A stretch of DNA of 64,000 nt from Atrina japonica (Eukaryota; Mollusca; Bivalvia; Pterioida; Pinnidae), in contig BROG01000457.1 of assembly GCA_030159075.1 (NCBI GenBank), positions 541,293-605,292 of the forward strand, in the 5' to 3' direction. Both the position numbers and the translations under genes were made by a program. Each line of letters starts with the position of its first letter. Positions within the stretch are counted from its first letter, which is position 1. The notes under the pieces are model-generated. The model worked only from the letters and a program-made list of their open reading frames with translations. It ran no database searches and was not told where the DNA came from. Of the stretch, positions 39,234 to 52,175 are shown piece by piece.

Positions 39234-39377
39234 TACAGTGAAACCTGTATATAGGGGCCACCCAAGGACCACAGGTTCAATTTAGTTGAAGTATGCAGTC
39301 AAGGGTCTTGAATAAACTGGTCTTTATAAACAGGTAATCCTTATACAGAGGTGGCCGCTATAGCAAGTTTTACTGTA
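39234..39377. mobile_element. MITE with tacagtgaaacctg ends
   Basis: The left end is tacagtgaaacctgtatata and the right end is the inverse of tacagtaaaacttgc. The internal phrase caatttagttgaagtatg is shared with the copy at 57.7 kb. Ends of this type in TA context suggest a Tc1/mariner-like MITE, which is an inference. Confidence 0.8.
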
Positions 39378-39934
39378 GTTCTTAGAATGATCTTCACCCA
39401 TTTTTAAGAAGAATTCCCCCCACTTGTTTTAATTTGGATTCTAATATGGACTCACTACCATTTTGATCGCTCAACAGTTGATACCAACGTCTCTGTGTAA
39501 TCTGATTCTTCTCATGAATTTCGGAGTTTGTCCGAGTATTTTCACCGTATTTATGTGCCGTCCTTTATACCTCCTAACGGTTAACGCTATCTGTAGTTTT
39601 AATCGTTTTATTCATTGCTATCAGTTCCATATCAGTGCAAATAATTCAAACAATTGTTTTACTTTCCATTTTGGCAAACTTACAATCCCATGTTTCATGT
39701 TTGTATAATTGAACTTTTATATTTTTATGTTAAATAAGCTCTTCCCCAGATAGTTTTGTTCCTGGTCGACATTTTATTTTTCCTTAAACTTATATTTTGG
39801 TTATATGTTCTAACACATAACTGTGGTTCTATAATTTTGGATACAATTAGTTACGTCTATAATCAGTAACCAAAGTTACAGGACCGCAGTTATAGTGAAA
39901 AGGTCTATTACGTGATGAGATTAACCAAATTACT

Positions 39935-40500
39935 TATCAACAATACCAAAGTTATAGTTTTACAACAGAAATCACCGGCAGTGTCAACGACCCAGTGGTT
40001 ATAAATCATATCAACAATATCAAAGTTATAGCTTTACAATTGAGATCCAACCAGCAGTGGCAACCACCCAGTGGTTATAAATCGTATTAACAATACCAAT
40101 GTTATAGTTTTACAAAATAGACCCACCAGCAACGACCCAGTTAATGTTATACATTGCCAAAGTTATAGTTTCACAATAGATATCCAACCAGCAATTGCAA
40201 CGACCCAGTGGTTATAGATAATACTAACAATACCAAAGTTACAGTTTTACAAAAGGAGACCAAAACAAATAGCCAAGACGATCGTTTCTGTCAATGAGAC
40301 TTCATCAGTTGAGCTCGAATTTAATATAAGTGTATGTTTCCGAAAGAAAAAGTGGTATTATTCAAGCCCGAATAATAAATCTAAATGTATTTCTAAATCC
40401 GTCTTAGAGTACCCACCGTGATTTGAATATCTTAAATTTCGAGATTAGGATTTAAATGGTACTAACAGGGCGAAATTTTACTCTAGTATAAAATATGAAT
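39935..40500 (+). repeat. Family B copy with an expanded 74-bp tandem end
   Basis: About four to five units of roughly 74 bp each contain ccaaagttatagttttacaa, then ccagcagtggcaac and cccagtggttataaat. They precede a segment starting gacgatcgtttctgtcaatg that matches the 38.9-kb copy. The tandem part therefore appears to be an amplified end of family B. Confidence 0.8.
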
Positions 40501-40778
40501 AACCAAAAGCATATAAATCGACAATTACTGCAATTGTTTTGTATTAATAAGGTGTCGTAGATTCTATAGCTCTTTTTTACCCATGTATATTATCTGGGAT
40601 GTAATTTTTTTTAAATGTATTGAATGATATTTATTTGCTGATACGAAAATATATAAATCATAAAAATAATTTCATGAACTTTAGCAAAAGAGCTTCTTTA
40701 ACATGATTTGGGTTCTATATTTCTATTTTAACATTCAAAACTCAATATCTAAATGTTTAGAAAAAAGGCAATATTATA

Positions 40779-41042
40779 TTTGTTTGTTTGTTTTCTTTTG
40801 TTTATTGTTGTTTAACGTCCCACTCAAGAATCTTTTACTCATATGGAGACGTCACCAAATGCCTTTTGAAGGGCTTCAAATTTTGGCCTATGCTGGGAAC
40901 TTATGGCCATTGAGCAGTTATTGTTCCTCAGTTTTTAATGTCTCATCCGAAGGACAGGAAACCAGCCTGCCGCCGGCTGGACTCGAACTCACGACCTCAC
41001 GATCAAAAGTTGAGCGCGCTACCGACTGATCCAGGCCGGCTC
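40779..41042 (-). mobile_element. tRNA-derived SINE (family A), complete
   Basis: Read on the minus strand it starts with a tRNA-like head (gccggcctggatcagtcggt, then cgtgaggtcgtgagttcgag as A and B boxes). It continues through the ggaccattgagcag-type body and ends ttaaacaacaataaacaaaa. It is flanked by a perfect 12-bp target-site duplication, ggcaatattata, at 40767-40778 and 41043-41054. A small internal deletion removes part of the middle relative to the 57.9-kb copy. The body resembles widespread molluscan SINEs; the named family is not asserted. Confidence 0.93.
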
Positions 41043-41214
41043 GGCAATATTATAAGGACACATGCATCTACTTTGACTTGCGTCAGATGTTTTAAGCTCT
41101 TTTGCAAAAGAATCTGGATAAAAAGGAAAATTAGTCAATGAAAATGTATATCATTGAAATATTTCAGTATCACTGAATAATTTCAGTATCAAAATAAGCA
41201 ATAAGTTATCCTAA

Positions 41215-41575
41215 TTATTAGGAATTGATTGAGCGGAACCACTATGGGTGTGACCGGTCTGAATGAAACGCTATATTCTATGAGGGATAATATCACCACC
41301 TTTGGGTTTCCAATTGCGGTCCATGTTTGTCCGAAATTCAATATACACTTTATATCATCTTCCTTATTATTCATATTTAGGTTTCTGTAATTTTATGTAG
41401 AAGATGTCATATTTTTAGGTTAGCGATGAATTACCATGCATATATGCATTGCAAGAGCTTAGGAGCACTTGAATATATGAGGAATCGCGTTTAAAGTCAA
41501 AATAATTGTATAAATAACTAAGTTTCACTAACAGATAGAGATGTTGAGTTGCTTGTTCGATAATGGTTGCTGCAA
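41215..41575 (+). mobile_element. Rearranged Penelope-like element tail
   Basis: The stretch gggtgtgaccggtctgaatg, then atcaccacctttgggtttcc and ggtccatgtttgtcc, matches the tail at 27.95 kb but is diverged. A piece that should lie upstream of it (gatgttgagttgcttgttcg) follows at about 41540, so the copy is scrambled or represents two insertions. Confidence 0.6.
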
Positions 41576-42587
41576 AGTACATCTGCAAAAAAATAACTTA
41601 AAACTTATAAAGGCAGTTTTCATAAATTCGTTACTCAGCAAAAAAATAACATCATTGTACACTAGTATATTATTCTTCATTTGTCCGTTTCGTTGGTAAT
41701 AACAAGTTACAATGAAAAAACTGCTTAACCCTTTCATCCCTACAGACCACAATAGACTTGCCTTAAACATTAGAAAATAATATACCACTCAGAAACTCAG
41801 GGGTGAAAGGGTTAAGTGGCAGCAAAATTCCTTTCGAAAAAAAAGTCAAAGTGCAGTATAAATGCCTTACCTTTCACTAATGCAACAAATGTCCGCACCA
41901 GCCCCTTACCAAAAGAATCATCTTTGTATATCTTATTAAAAAAAACAATGGCGGAAATGAAGGTTTTGGTGCAGACAACGGTATTTGCTGAAAACAAAAT
42001 CTATTAGTACATACTACCGTGATTTAATGACTTAAAAAATCTGACTAAAATTATTCTTTGTAACCTTAGCTGTTACCACCTTCACAGCTGTATCATTGAT
42101 TAACAGACATAAAACGTAAACAATGAATAGGAGAATAAGAGAACTCAAACAAAGGAATAGAATTAAGTACAAACACACGGAAACGTGGATTTTTAACTCT
42201 TTACAATCTAGCAAAATGAAAGAATAAAAGTTATTTCACAAACTTGAATTATTTGCTCATGACAGAATGTAGTAGGGTATATCAATGCTAACCATACTTA
42301 TCCCCAACATAAGATGAATACACATAAACACTGCATAGATGGTTAAACCTCAAATTAATGGAGTCTTATTCTAGTTTTTCTCAATCTTTCCTGTGGAAAA
42401 TGATGTAAACTGTCCGATTGTTTTTTTTTCTTTGAATAATTGCACACGCGTGTATTATACATTAGTATTATATATTAGTATATTCACAAGCTAAGCGTTT
42501 ACTGACGTGTGCTTCAGCTGTACTAGAAGTGACGGAAGCCGAGCGATCCGTCGTGACTTTCTCTTCTTTTGATTAGCTTCAAGCGAT
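41576..42587. other. Non-coding sequence without recognised features
   Basis: Overlapping short open frames on both strands at 41.8-42.0 kb have no recognisable content. Confidence 0.4.
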
Positions 42588-42759
42588 AGTGGAACCTACT
42601 TTGGAAGACCATCCTTTTTGTCATTAAGATATGGCCTCTCAAGAGTGCTGATCTATCTCACAAAAAAGGTTTTGTTTACAGATATCTAACTGAATGGTTT
42701 TCAAAATATGGTCTCAAAAAGGTGGTCTCAAAAAGGTGGTCTTTAAGGCAGGTTCCACT
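42588..42759. mobile_element. MITE-like element with agtggaacctac ends
   Basis: The left end agtggaacctactttggaag is matched by an inverted right end, ctttaaggcaggttccact. A ggtggtctcaaaaa motif is duplicated near the right end. It resembles the tacagtgaaacctg family. Confidence 0.65.
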
Positions 42760-42956
42760 TTAATACCAGCTTAACTATGTTAAAAGCTTTCAGTGGTGGC
42801 TGGGATTTAAACATTTCAGCACAAAGAGCTGTTATTTGGTTATTACAAATGTAAGAAAAGCTAAGAAACAAAGTGACATTGACTAATGAGTAATCTAACA
42901 AAATCCTTATGACGTTTAGTATGATTTTGTCGTAGTTTACAGACTGCCGTCATTTT

Positions 42957-43268
42957 ACAACAGAGGACAGTCTGGAATCAAGTGACGTGATAAACTTCTT
43001 TTTATTTTCTTTAATATCTCCTGTAAAACCATACAATAAAAACTATTTCAATGTAACTTCTTTTTTAATCCCAATTAAGGATTGTTTTTCATTTTTTTTA
43101 ACATCATCTGGGTATACAACAGAGGACAGTCTGGAATCAAGTGACGTGATAAACTTTTTTTGATTTTCTTTAATATCTCCTGTAAAACCATACAATAAAA
43201 ACTATTTCAACTTCTTTTTTCAATCCGAATTAAGGATTGTTTTTCATTTTTTGAACATCATCGGGGTA
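42957..43268. repeat. Tandem duplication, two units of about 155 bp
   Basis: Both units start acaacagaggacagtctgga and end near catcatcgggtat. The second has lost a few bases in the middle. High similarity suggests a recent event. Confidence 0.88.
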
Positions 43269-43479
43269 TAAAAGCAATTGCTCATGGAAAGAATTCATTG
43301 TGCAGCACGAATATTACCATTTTTCAGTGAAACTAGTCCATTGGATACTATATTCATTCCAGAATACTGACTTTGCAGGGGGGGTGTGTTTCATATGACG
43401 TAATAGCTCAACAGCTGTTTTGACATGAGATGTAGTTCTCTTTTCTTATCACAAATACTAAATGAAATTAAGGTTTAAT

Positions 43480-44205
43480 TTCTTTTTTTTATATACCACT
43501 AGTCGTTGCCACTGCTGGTGGACCGTTTGAGTCCCCGAGAGTATACATAAACCTAGTACCTGGTATTTCGGTATCAGCTGTTCATCTTATACTAATATTT
43601 GGTACAGATAACACCATTTAAATTCGAAAAAGTTTAAAGCTAAGATCATAATTTTTTTACAATGGTTAATCTTAGGCGGATTTCGGCTATATTTTTAGAG
43701 ATATTATTTGGCCTTGTATGATACCACTTTCTCTTTAATACAGATACTTTTCAAATTGGACCTCAATTGATGAAGTCTAATTGACAGAAACGATATCGTC
43801 TAGAGCATTATAACTTAGTTATTATGTTTATAATATTTATAACCACTAGTCGTTGCCACTGCTGGTTGACCGTTTGAGTCCCCGAGGGTATACATAAACC
43901 TAGTACCTGGTATTTCGGTACCAGCTGTTCATCTTATAATAATATTTGGTACTGATAACACCATTTAAATTCGAGAATTTTCTAAAGCTAAGATAGTCAT
44001 TTTTTTGTTTTACAGTGGTTACTCTTAGACAGATTTCGGCTATTTTTTAGAGATATTATTTGGCCTTGTATGATACCACTTTCTCTTTAGAAAATATACA
44101 TACTTTTCAAATTGAAGCTCAACTGATGAAGTCAAATTGACAGAAACGATATGGTCTTGAGCATTTTAACTTTGGTATTATGTTTATAATATTTATAACC
44201 AGTGA
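43480..44205 (-). repeat. Family B, two tandem copies in inverted orientation
   Basis: Two adjacent units of about 355 bp each begin cactagtcgttgccactgct. They then pass through cctagtacctggtatttcgg and end with tcaattgatgaagtctaatt or its variant before gacagaaacgat. These are reverse complements of the phrases in the 38.9- and 40-kb copies. A terminal scrap (agcattataactt..tatgtttataatat) also occurs at 31.20-31.25 kb next to the Penelope-like remnant. Confidence 0.85.
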
Positions 44206-45878
44206 AACTAGTGATATAGACAATTTTGAATACTTATTCTCAGATTTATTTCGCGATTATTAATATTCGACCATTTAGTAGTAGCGGGGTAAATGTGTCA
44301 GAAGAGAATTGCCCGAATGGGCCGTTTGCAAATGGCTGATAGGCCTACCATGTGCGATTTGGATAGCAACAGATGACCGTTGTTTACAATAAATTTTCGT
44401 TTGAATTCTGATATTTTATCAGTGGAATATACCACAGAAAGTTTGAATGTGACTGCTAATATTCGTTCATGACAACTGGAGGTAGCCATTCTACTGTACT
44501 TGACATTTTTACCAATCGCTGAATCAGCTGGGAAATGCTGTATCGGTGATGTTTTCGTAAGTATTTCAGTATATAGGCTAGCCCACTAGCAAATCCTTGA
44601 AATCAATTGAAACAAGACAAATGCAGATTATGTTGTGAAATAACAAACTTTTATTTGTCTGTTTAAAGATAATTATCGACACCTTCATTATGGAAAATTC
44701 GTGTAGGCCTTTAAGTATAATATTAATAGGTCCATATGTCGTTATGTAGGTCAATTCATACTTCAGTATTTACCAGCTGATCATATATTTTATAATGCGA
44801 ACACGATAGGTCTAACTATATAATGTAGAGTATCCCATCAGTTTACTGAGAAACCTATGACCACTACTTATGCTCGGCATTGACATTACAGGTTGTAAAA
44901 AACAAGATGGACCTGGGAAGTAGCCTACCAATTATAGGATTTGAGGTGAAATGAGAGCCAATTTCACACGATGCGAGTGACGAATTGTTTATGACAGGAA
45001 TATATGGTGACGGCAAAGCAAGCTGTTTATCAGAGATGATTGACAAAATTGCACTAGACCTAACTCTCTTTTTTTCTGCTCAACTTACAAGCAACGCAAC
45101 TACGAAGAGAGTTTTCATTCTGTGGCCTGTGTTTCTTTTCATAACATGACCTAGATCTATCGCTATATGGGCATGTACAGTGTGCTACAGATGCAGGCCT
45201 AGTTTTGTGTTTTCGATTTCTTTCTGCGATTTTTGTTGTTTTGTGGTATTGAATGGCTTTTAAGATTAAATAAAAATTACGAAATGAATGTGTGTTATTT
45301 TATTCTTTATTGATTCATTCATATGTTCAGAGAAGACTTGTCCGACAAATACATGGTCATGGAAAGGATTTCTAAAATGTTCAAGTATTCCTACGCCAAA
45401 AAGTAAAGCGGTTAGGCTAAACGCTTGGGTCACGCGACGATCGACTTCTGTTATTGAAATATGAATACAGTCGTTCTATATACTTGCAATGAAGGAAATA
45501 ACAGTCGTTATGTAAATATTACAATTTTAACTCTTAGTCATTAATGTTTTGAAGTTTGTGTTTGTTTTGTTATAATTTGTTTTTATTTATATTGCAGGAT
45601 GCAAAGATTTAATGTTTCACTTTATCCATTGATACCTGTTCACTTTTACTTTATCATTAACAAACAGTTCAATTTTGTTTTAGATTGTCGTATCTTGAAA
45701 ACATAAAATTTGAACACAATGGGAAAATAAACAATGAAAATGTTATAAACACTGAGTTTCATAATATCAGTTTTATCAACGTTGATGTAGGAAAATGTCT
45801 TGTCTTAAATGATTTGGAATATTGTTATATGTAAAATAAGTTAAATCAATTTTGGCACATACATAATATGCAATATAC
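44206..45878. other. Non-coding sequence without recognised features
   Basis: No gene or repeat that I can support. Confidence 0.4.
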
Positions 45879-45879
45879 A

Positions 45880-45970
<91 letters not shown>
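45879..45970. repeat. (TA)n microsatellite
   Basis: About 90 bases of TA with one break. Confidence 0.95.
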
Positions 45971-45972
<2 letters not shown>

Positions 45973-46547
45973 TTTTGTCTAGCCGCAATACCGTCTATTT
46001 TCTTTCACACGTTTGTGTCCATTCTATGTATGTTAAAATACAGATGTACAAAATGTATTAGCTTACGTTACATAGAAAACCCCTAATTTACTTATTCCGA
46101 AGTCACTGAACAAAGGTCTTGGTAGAAGATAAAATTTGTACAGTATTTTATTTTTTATAAAACTTACACAATTTATGTTTTGATGCTAAGAAAAATCACA
46201 TTGAAGACACTTTCTGGAACGTAAGGATTTGTTTCTGAAGATTTTTCTCGAATGAAATTTTACTTCCATACCGTCAGTTTGGCATTAATTTTTCTTCAAA
46301 CTAAAACAAAATGAAGACAAACATGAAAGTCAACAGTTCATAGTCAAAATTATAGATTGTATTGTTTTACTAGGAATAAGTTTTTTTTAATATCATTATT
46401 TTAAGTTTTTCACAGTTAGTTCTACTGCAAAATAAGGAATAAATCGGTAATCACTACTGACTTACTTGATACAGTATTGTCCGAGGTTGTAATTTCTTCA
46501 GTATGTCATAGAAACAAAGGATTACCAACTTGGTAAAAGAAAAATTG
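45971..46547. other. Non-coding sequence
   Basis: No gene or repeat that I can support. Confidence 0.4.
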
Positions 46548-46700
46548 TGGCTGAATGGTATGAGCATCAAACTTTTATTTATTTTTTTTTTTGTCAGTGC
46601 GGGTTCCAACCACACTGGATTTGCAGCCGATGGCATTTCCCCGGGTATTTTATAACCCAGTTTCATCCTCCATCACTAGCATCGACCACGAGAATGATGT
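46548..46700 (+). mobile_element. tRNA-derived SINE-like element (family C)
   Basis: gtggctgaatggtatgagca fits an A box, and a T-run insertion separates it from gcgggttccaaccacactgg, a good B box. The downstream body (ccccgggtattttataaccc, then agtttcatcctcc) parallels the copy at 47.45-47.54 kb. Confidence 0.7.
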
Positions 46701-47314
46701 AAAAAAATATATTAAAATCTCGTTGTTTCAAAATTCATGGAACTGACCCTATTACATTGAGATATACAAGTAAAATAAATGTAATAAATTTTAAATATGA
46801 AATATTTTTGCCAAGGCAATATTAGATTTTTTGCATACAAAAAATCATTTCTATATAGATATTTTTTTTTTTTTTGCCGCGATGGAAATAATCGTCTTTG
46901 CTGTAATTTTTTTTAAAATATTTATGTTATGCATAAATCAACTGCCAGTTACCCAATCAGCTTGCATATTACGTGGATGCAGTGATACACTGCAACGGGT
47001 GAAACTAAGTGTCCGCACGCAATATATATCTCAGAGAGATGTATGTCACCTCGTATCAAGTGGTCCTTTTGTAGTACTGAATACATGGAAATTTTCTCAC
47101 TTTTACGACATAAAATATATCCACCGGTCTTTAATTTGCTCTAAATCAACAATCTCATGGATCGCAAGTATGCCTGAGCTGTAAATATTTAGCTTCAAAA
47201 TTTCGATTTCATTTTAAATTCGCCCTCTCATTTTAGGCTGAAAATGTAAAAATTTTCTACTTATACATTATACAATCTATAACATAATAATATACATATG
47301 TGTGCACTTTGAAA
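46701..47314. other. Non-coding sequence
   Basis: A plus-strand open frame of 117 codons (46831-47184) begins in a T run and shows no domain, conserved motif or signal I recognise. I do not call it a gene. Confidence 0.4.
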
Positions 47315-47545
47315 ATCTGGGGGCCTCCTTGGACAAGAAGTGAAAGCATTGCGCTTTGAACCATGAAGTCTCTCACTTCTGATCGGGCCAGGTTCTAGCA
47401 CCGCTGGAACGTAAACGGATTTTTGTGAGAAAGTTGGCCAGTTTACAAAAGGCCAGAGGTCTTTTTCCGGGTACATTGTCACCCAGTTCTCTCCTCCACC
47501 ATTAAAAAAACTGGCTGCCACCATATAACTGACGTAAAACACTAA
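47315..47545 (+). mobile_element. tRNA-derived SINE-like element (family C)
   Basis: The head is degenerate: ttggacaagaagtgaaagca as an A box, then ggccaggttctagcaccgct holding a B box. The body, tttttccgggtacattgtca then cccagttctctcctccacca, parallels the 46.6-kb copy. The two lie 0.8 kb apart in the same orientation. Confidence 0.7.
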
Positions 47546-49264
47546 TCAAAATTGAATAAAAAAGTGAAAATCTGACTTGGAATAAGATTTCATTGAATCA
47601 CAAAGACTACTCCTTGCCTAGGCAAAATATACTTTTGACACACTCCCGTACAAGCATGATTTACAAGTAGACTCAAAAGAACTTCAAAACAGAAAAAAAA
47701 CATTTCAATATAACTGAACATATTGTACAAAGTCCAACATTTTGAATGAACAATAAAGGAACAGATAATGTGATTACATCTTTATTTTGATTATGCATCT
47801 TACACATGTAAACGTGAATTGATAATCAATGACATAAAAAAACATTCAGAAACAATATCATTCATATTTTTGCAATTGACAAGTTTTACCATATATTCCT
47901 AAATTAATAGAAGCAAATATATACTGACACTACATTTAGAAATCAAAAAACCGAATCAATCCGATCATATTATCATACAAGCATTGTTAATCTGTAATTT
48001 CAAACAATTAAACTATGATTTAAACAATACAATCCCGTTTTGAAAAAAAAAATTAAAAAAATAATAATTATTGCAAAATGACAAAAAAAAAATATGGAGT
48101 GCAGAGTCTATGGAGAAGCTACAACCAGTTAGGCAAAATTAAATTACGGGACAATATATTTGCTAAATATATAGATACAAGACATCTAGATAAATAATGT
48201 TGGTCTTCATAAATACGTTTGTAAATTTTGGGGATGGCACACACAACAGAGATCATTTTCACATGGAGTTTATTGATAAGTTGGCCATTAATCTGTGTTT
48301 CATTTACAACAGATGAGGTACCAATACATGAGCATATTCCGATTATGAAAACATTATGCCAGATTTCTGACATAAACAAATTGTTACTTCTCCACTAAAT
48401 CAAAATGGAGTGATGTGACGAAACGTTTTCAGTGGTGAGGTAACACATTTTGCACTCAATAAACTGAATACTGTACTGGTTGAGGACAAGTAGCCAGCTA
48501 TGGTGTGATTTCGTCTTTAGTATGTAACCTGACAGTATTTTTCCCCTTCTGCTTGAGAGAAATGTCCAACAGCAGATGATTGATCTAAACCAATCTCACA
48601 AAATTGTGTTCAATATAGCCTAAAATCATTTAATAGCCAGCTACTGGTCCTAGACCAGTAATAATATATCTAAGTAACCACCCTCTACCTCCATGACCTT
48701 GTTGTTAAAGGAACCATACAAAATAATCAGATAATGTAAAAAGGTAAACAAGAGTCTGACCCAAACTTCTTTTTCACCACTGTCCGAAATCAAATTGCCA
48801 AACCAAAATGAGAGAGGGTGGAAGCCATAAATTCATAACATTGTTATCTCCACAGTAGAGATTATATATTCCAATCTTGAAGAGTATTGTGATAATGTCA
48901 TCACGTACCATTTTAGAGTGGCCAAAGGTTACACAAAACACACATTCCGACAACAACAGATAGCGGTGTATCACTAAAGCTCATCCGAAATTCTCGTGTG
49001 ATCTATAGATGGTCATTTATGTGGGTCTTCTGTATGTTTTTATTCCAATCAATGTCACTCAGCTCTTGTAATATGCAATATATCTCCAATGACATAGGCA
49101 TACACAAGAGGAATTAGTCAGTATAGAAATTTAATCAAATTATATAAAAAAAAATTGTTAACAGATAATATCATCACCTTTGGGTTTGCTGATGAGTTTT
49201 TACTTTTCAATGAAATTTAAACTCCAAATTTGAAACTGAAAAAAAAAATCAACTGATCCTATGA
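47546..49264. other. Non-coding sequence without recognised features
   Basis: No gene or supported repeat seen. Confidence 0.4.
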
Positions 49265-49530
49265 TGAAATCCATATAACCTGGTGAGGTGGAGTCCCGTG
49301 AACCCTTCCATGGTCTGGACGAGTTTAAACTTAAGCTAATGAAGCATAATGAGAATAAAATCATACTGGTAAGAGTTAGCGTTCCTACTTACCAACAAAT
49401 ACCAAAGTATCGAGTGAGTGAAAAAAAAAGAGTTTTTTCCCCGTGAAGCTCGTCATAAACAAGCAGTGAGTAGAGTCATCCGTATGGTAATCAAAAGATT
49501 ACTCCAAGTTATGTGGATCGGACAATAAAG
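49265..49530. repeat. Dispersed repeat family D, copy 1
   Basis: It starts taacctggtgaggtggagtc and runs through cgtgaaccctt, a run of landmarks (ccagtgagg-like, tgtgaagctc) and ends near tactccaagttatgtgg. The same landmarks in the same order occur at 50.42-50.67 kb. No open frame is shared. Confidence 0.75.
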
Positions 49531-50417
49531 TGTCTTGAATATGATACAGTAAACATTATGTACTTCTAAATACAGCTACATGTAAACAACATTCATTTAA
49601 TAGACATGCTCCTTTACAGACTTTAGGAAGATTCTATTCATTATTATCATTTTTTCCTTTACAGACTTAAGGAAGATTCTATTCGTTATCATCATTTTTT
49701 CTTTTGCAGACTTTTATAAAATTTCATTTTATTATTATCATTTTCATCATCCAATATTTCTTTTAAAACAGAAAAAAATATGTTTCATTACATTGTCATA
49801 AAAACTGATCCCTTAATTAGGATGGTCGGAGATGAAAAAGAGCAAGGTCACCTCGGACAGTTTTTTATGTCTCTATAATTGCGCCAGTGGCTTAGAAAAG
49901 GGTCCTAAGGACAATTCCAGGGGAAATTTCTGTTTCTATTGTTTTAGAAACTTGACCGTATATGGATTTAAAATAAAAATACAATATGAGAATGAGTGCA
50001 AGCCAGAGCAAATCTTTTTGCTTCTGACACAAAAAAATCTTTAAAATAAGAAATATTACATCAGACAGAATAACGGCATTTCATTGGTTATGACGTAAAG
50101 ACGTTTTTGTAAGCCACTGGCTAATTATAACACATGTAGAACAATGAGAAATTATAAGCTACTAATATCTTCTTAGTCAATGTTGATATGTTCAATTACA
50201 GCAAAAGGTCAAATATTGACCTTGCTGACTGATAATTTGTAAAAGAGCACCTCTTGAGCTGTCTTCACTGCTAAACACAAAATAAGCTACAAAACAACAC
50301 TAGAACACAGAAATATTTACAGATGAAGACATGAGTCAAAATTGATATGTTCATAGATATGAACAAGTACATTTTATAGCAATAAAAGTAAGCATATCTA
50401 CTTAGTTTAGAAAAATT
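49531..50417. other. Non-coding sequence
   Basis: A short direct repeat around acagactt(a/t)aggaagattct at about 49617 and 49663 is the only structure seen. Confidence 0.4.
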
Positions 50418-50680
50418 TATATAACCTGGTGGGGTGGAGTCTCGTGAACCCTTTCCTGACCTGGACAATTTTAAATTTTAGGAAATAAATCCTACCAACA
50501 TTAGAAATACACTAGCTAGAGTAACCGGTCCTTCTTATCACCATACATACAGTATCCAGTGAGGAATAAAGCATTATTCCTGTGAAGCTTATTGTAACTG
50601 AAAAGTGAGTAGAATAAGCCACATGATAACCAAAAGGTTACTCTGCCCCGCCAAGTTATGCGAATCAATATTCTTTGTAA
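50418..50680. repeat. Dispersed repeat family D, copy 2
   Basis: It starts taacctggtggggtggagtc and ends ggttactctgccccgccaag then ttatgcgaatc. It is colinear with copy 1 and shares its end with the scrap at 21.7 kb. Confidence 0.75.
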
Positions 50681-50976
50681 TGCATTTTGTATAACTGGAC
50701 CATCTAGAGACATGCCCTTTAAGTTTTGATATAGTTTTTTTTTTCCCACACAAGTACTTTGATCACTACTGGCAATAATTAAAAATGCTACGTACTTTTA
50801 CAGAAGAAAATATGATGATACAAAAGTATCAATACAGATTTTATCTCAAATCTGGAACCAGTTTGTTATTCACAGATTATGGATACAAATAACATGTAAA
50901 AGTTGAAGATTAGTAAATAATACTAAATATAACAAAATATCTTCAGGACAAAAGCAAGGTTTTACATCAAATACAG

Positions 50977-51216
50977 GGATTCCCCTACCTCCTAAATTCT
51001 GGGTCCAGGATCCTAAAAATTGGGAAAATATAAGATATTTTAACTAAAACATAAAAGCTTACTTTCAGACATTTGAAAATGATTTTTTCTTTATTCTGAA
51101 ACTCCAATTGGGAATTTATGCATATACGTGTATTTTGGAGAAATGCAAGTCACTTTTACATTGGTAATGGGTCCTGAAACTGGACCCAAAACCTGCCTAG
51201 GAAAATCCCTGAAATA
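50977..51216. mobile_element. MITE-like element with cagggatt ends
   Basis: The left end cagggattcccctacctcct, then aaattctgggtccagg, is matched by an inverted right end. Read inversely, that is cagggattttcctaggcagg, then ttttgggtccag. Related ggaaaatc-type words recur at 51.7 and 61.8-62.05 kb. Confidence 0.7.
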
Positions 51217-52059
51217 CAAAATTAAATAAGAAATTTCCGAATCTTCAGAGGATAAATACAATGATACAAAGAAGAAAGGACACTTGGAATACACCAGTCG
51301 GAAAATCACATATCACAGATATATCCTGAGCAAATTTCTGTTGCTGCATTTTGTATCATCTACGAACTCTCAGAATTTTCTATACCTTCTTCTGTAAAAT
51401 AATAAAGAAAGACATTTTTCAGAAATAAATTAGAAATAAAATACTTATAACTATTCATGGAATTTTAATGTTTTTCCACCAGTTGGGAAAATTTTAACAG
51501 TGTTAGAAATATATCGGAAGATAAATTCTCTGATATTTTAGTAAAGATTTTATTTAAATTTGCAATGCTTGTCTTGCATCTTATTTGCTGAAATAAAAAG
51601 TCAGCAACATTTGTATTTATCATTTATTTTTTTTTTTTTTTCATATTTTAAATTTATACAGAAAATACTCATTTTCTCACAGAGATTAAAATTGGGAATT
51701 TTCTATCATGAAATTGGGAACAATGTTACATTTTACCACTGGAAATATGGACTTCTACGTAACTAAAATTGACTCATTTTAAAGAATATGTATAGAAGAA
51801 GATATTTACCAACAAGTCTCATATCATACATAAAACTGACACATTCTAACTACATGTATAGAAGAAGATATCTGTCTATATAACACTTGTATCATACAAA
51901 CAAATGACAAATTTTAACAACATGTGAGGTAGATTTCAGGAGTGCTAGTGTTACATGGACACAAACACTAAAATTACATAAATTAATAACATGAACTAGT
52001 TATTCAGTTTTGTAAGCATGAGAATGATAATTTGTGCAATGTTACATCATATATAAAAA
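51217..52059. other. Non-coding sequence
   Basis: Contains a duplicated atgtatagaagaagatat phrase (about 51789 and 51855). No gene supported. Confidence 0.4.
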
Positions 52060-52175
52060 ATCTCAGACACCAAAGTATAAATCAATAGAATGTCCAGGAC
52101 ATAGATACAAATTCGGTAAAAATGGACAAACACGGACCTCTGAAAACCAAAAGGTGGGATCAGGTGCCATGGACA
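52060..52175 (-). mobile_element. Penelope-like element 3' tail fragment
   Basis: On the minus strand it reads ccatggcacctgatcccacc, then gaggtccgtgtttgtccatt and ttgtatctatgtcctggaca. This is very close to the tail at 27.97-28.08 kb. It lies inside an apparent plus-strand open frame (52034-52513), which I therefore discount. Confidence 0.75.

Noticed and set aside
40703..41141. Plus-strand frames with [16 protein letters not shown]
   Set aside because: This peptide is the antisense reading of the SINE head and recurs at 63.08 kb for the same reason. It is not a gene.
46831..47184. 117-codon plus-strand frame
   Set aside because: It starts in a homopolymer T run and has no recognisable motif, splice context or composition shift.
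46454..47542. Minus-strand frames with GGGENWVTMYP- and PGEMPSAANP-like peptides
   Set aside because: They are antisense readings of the two family C SINE-like elements, which is why the two peptides look alike.
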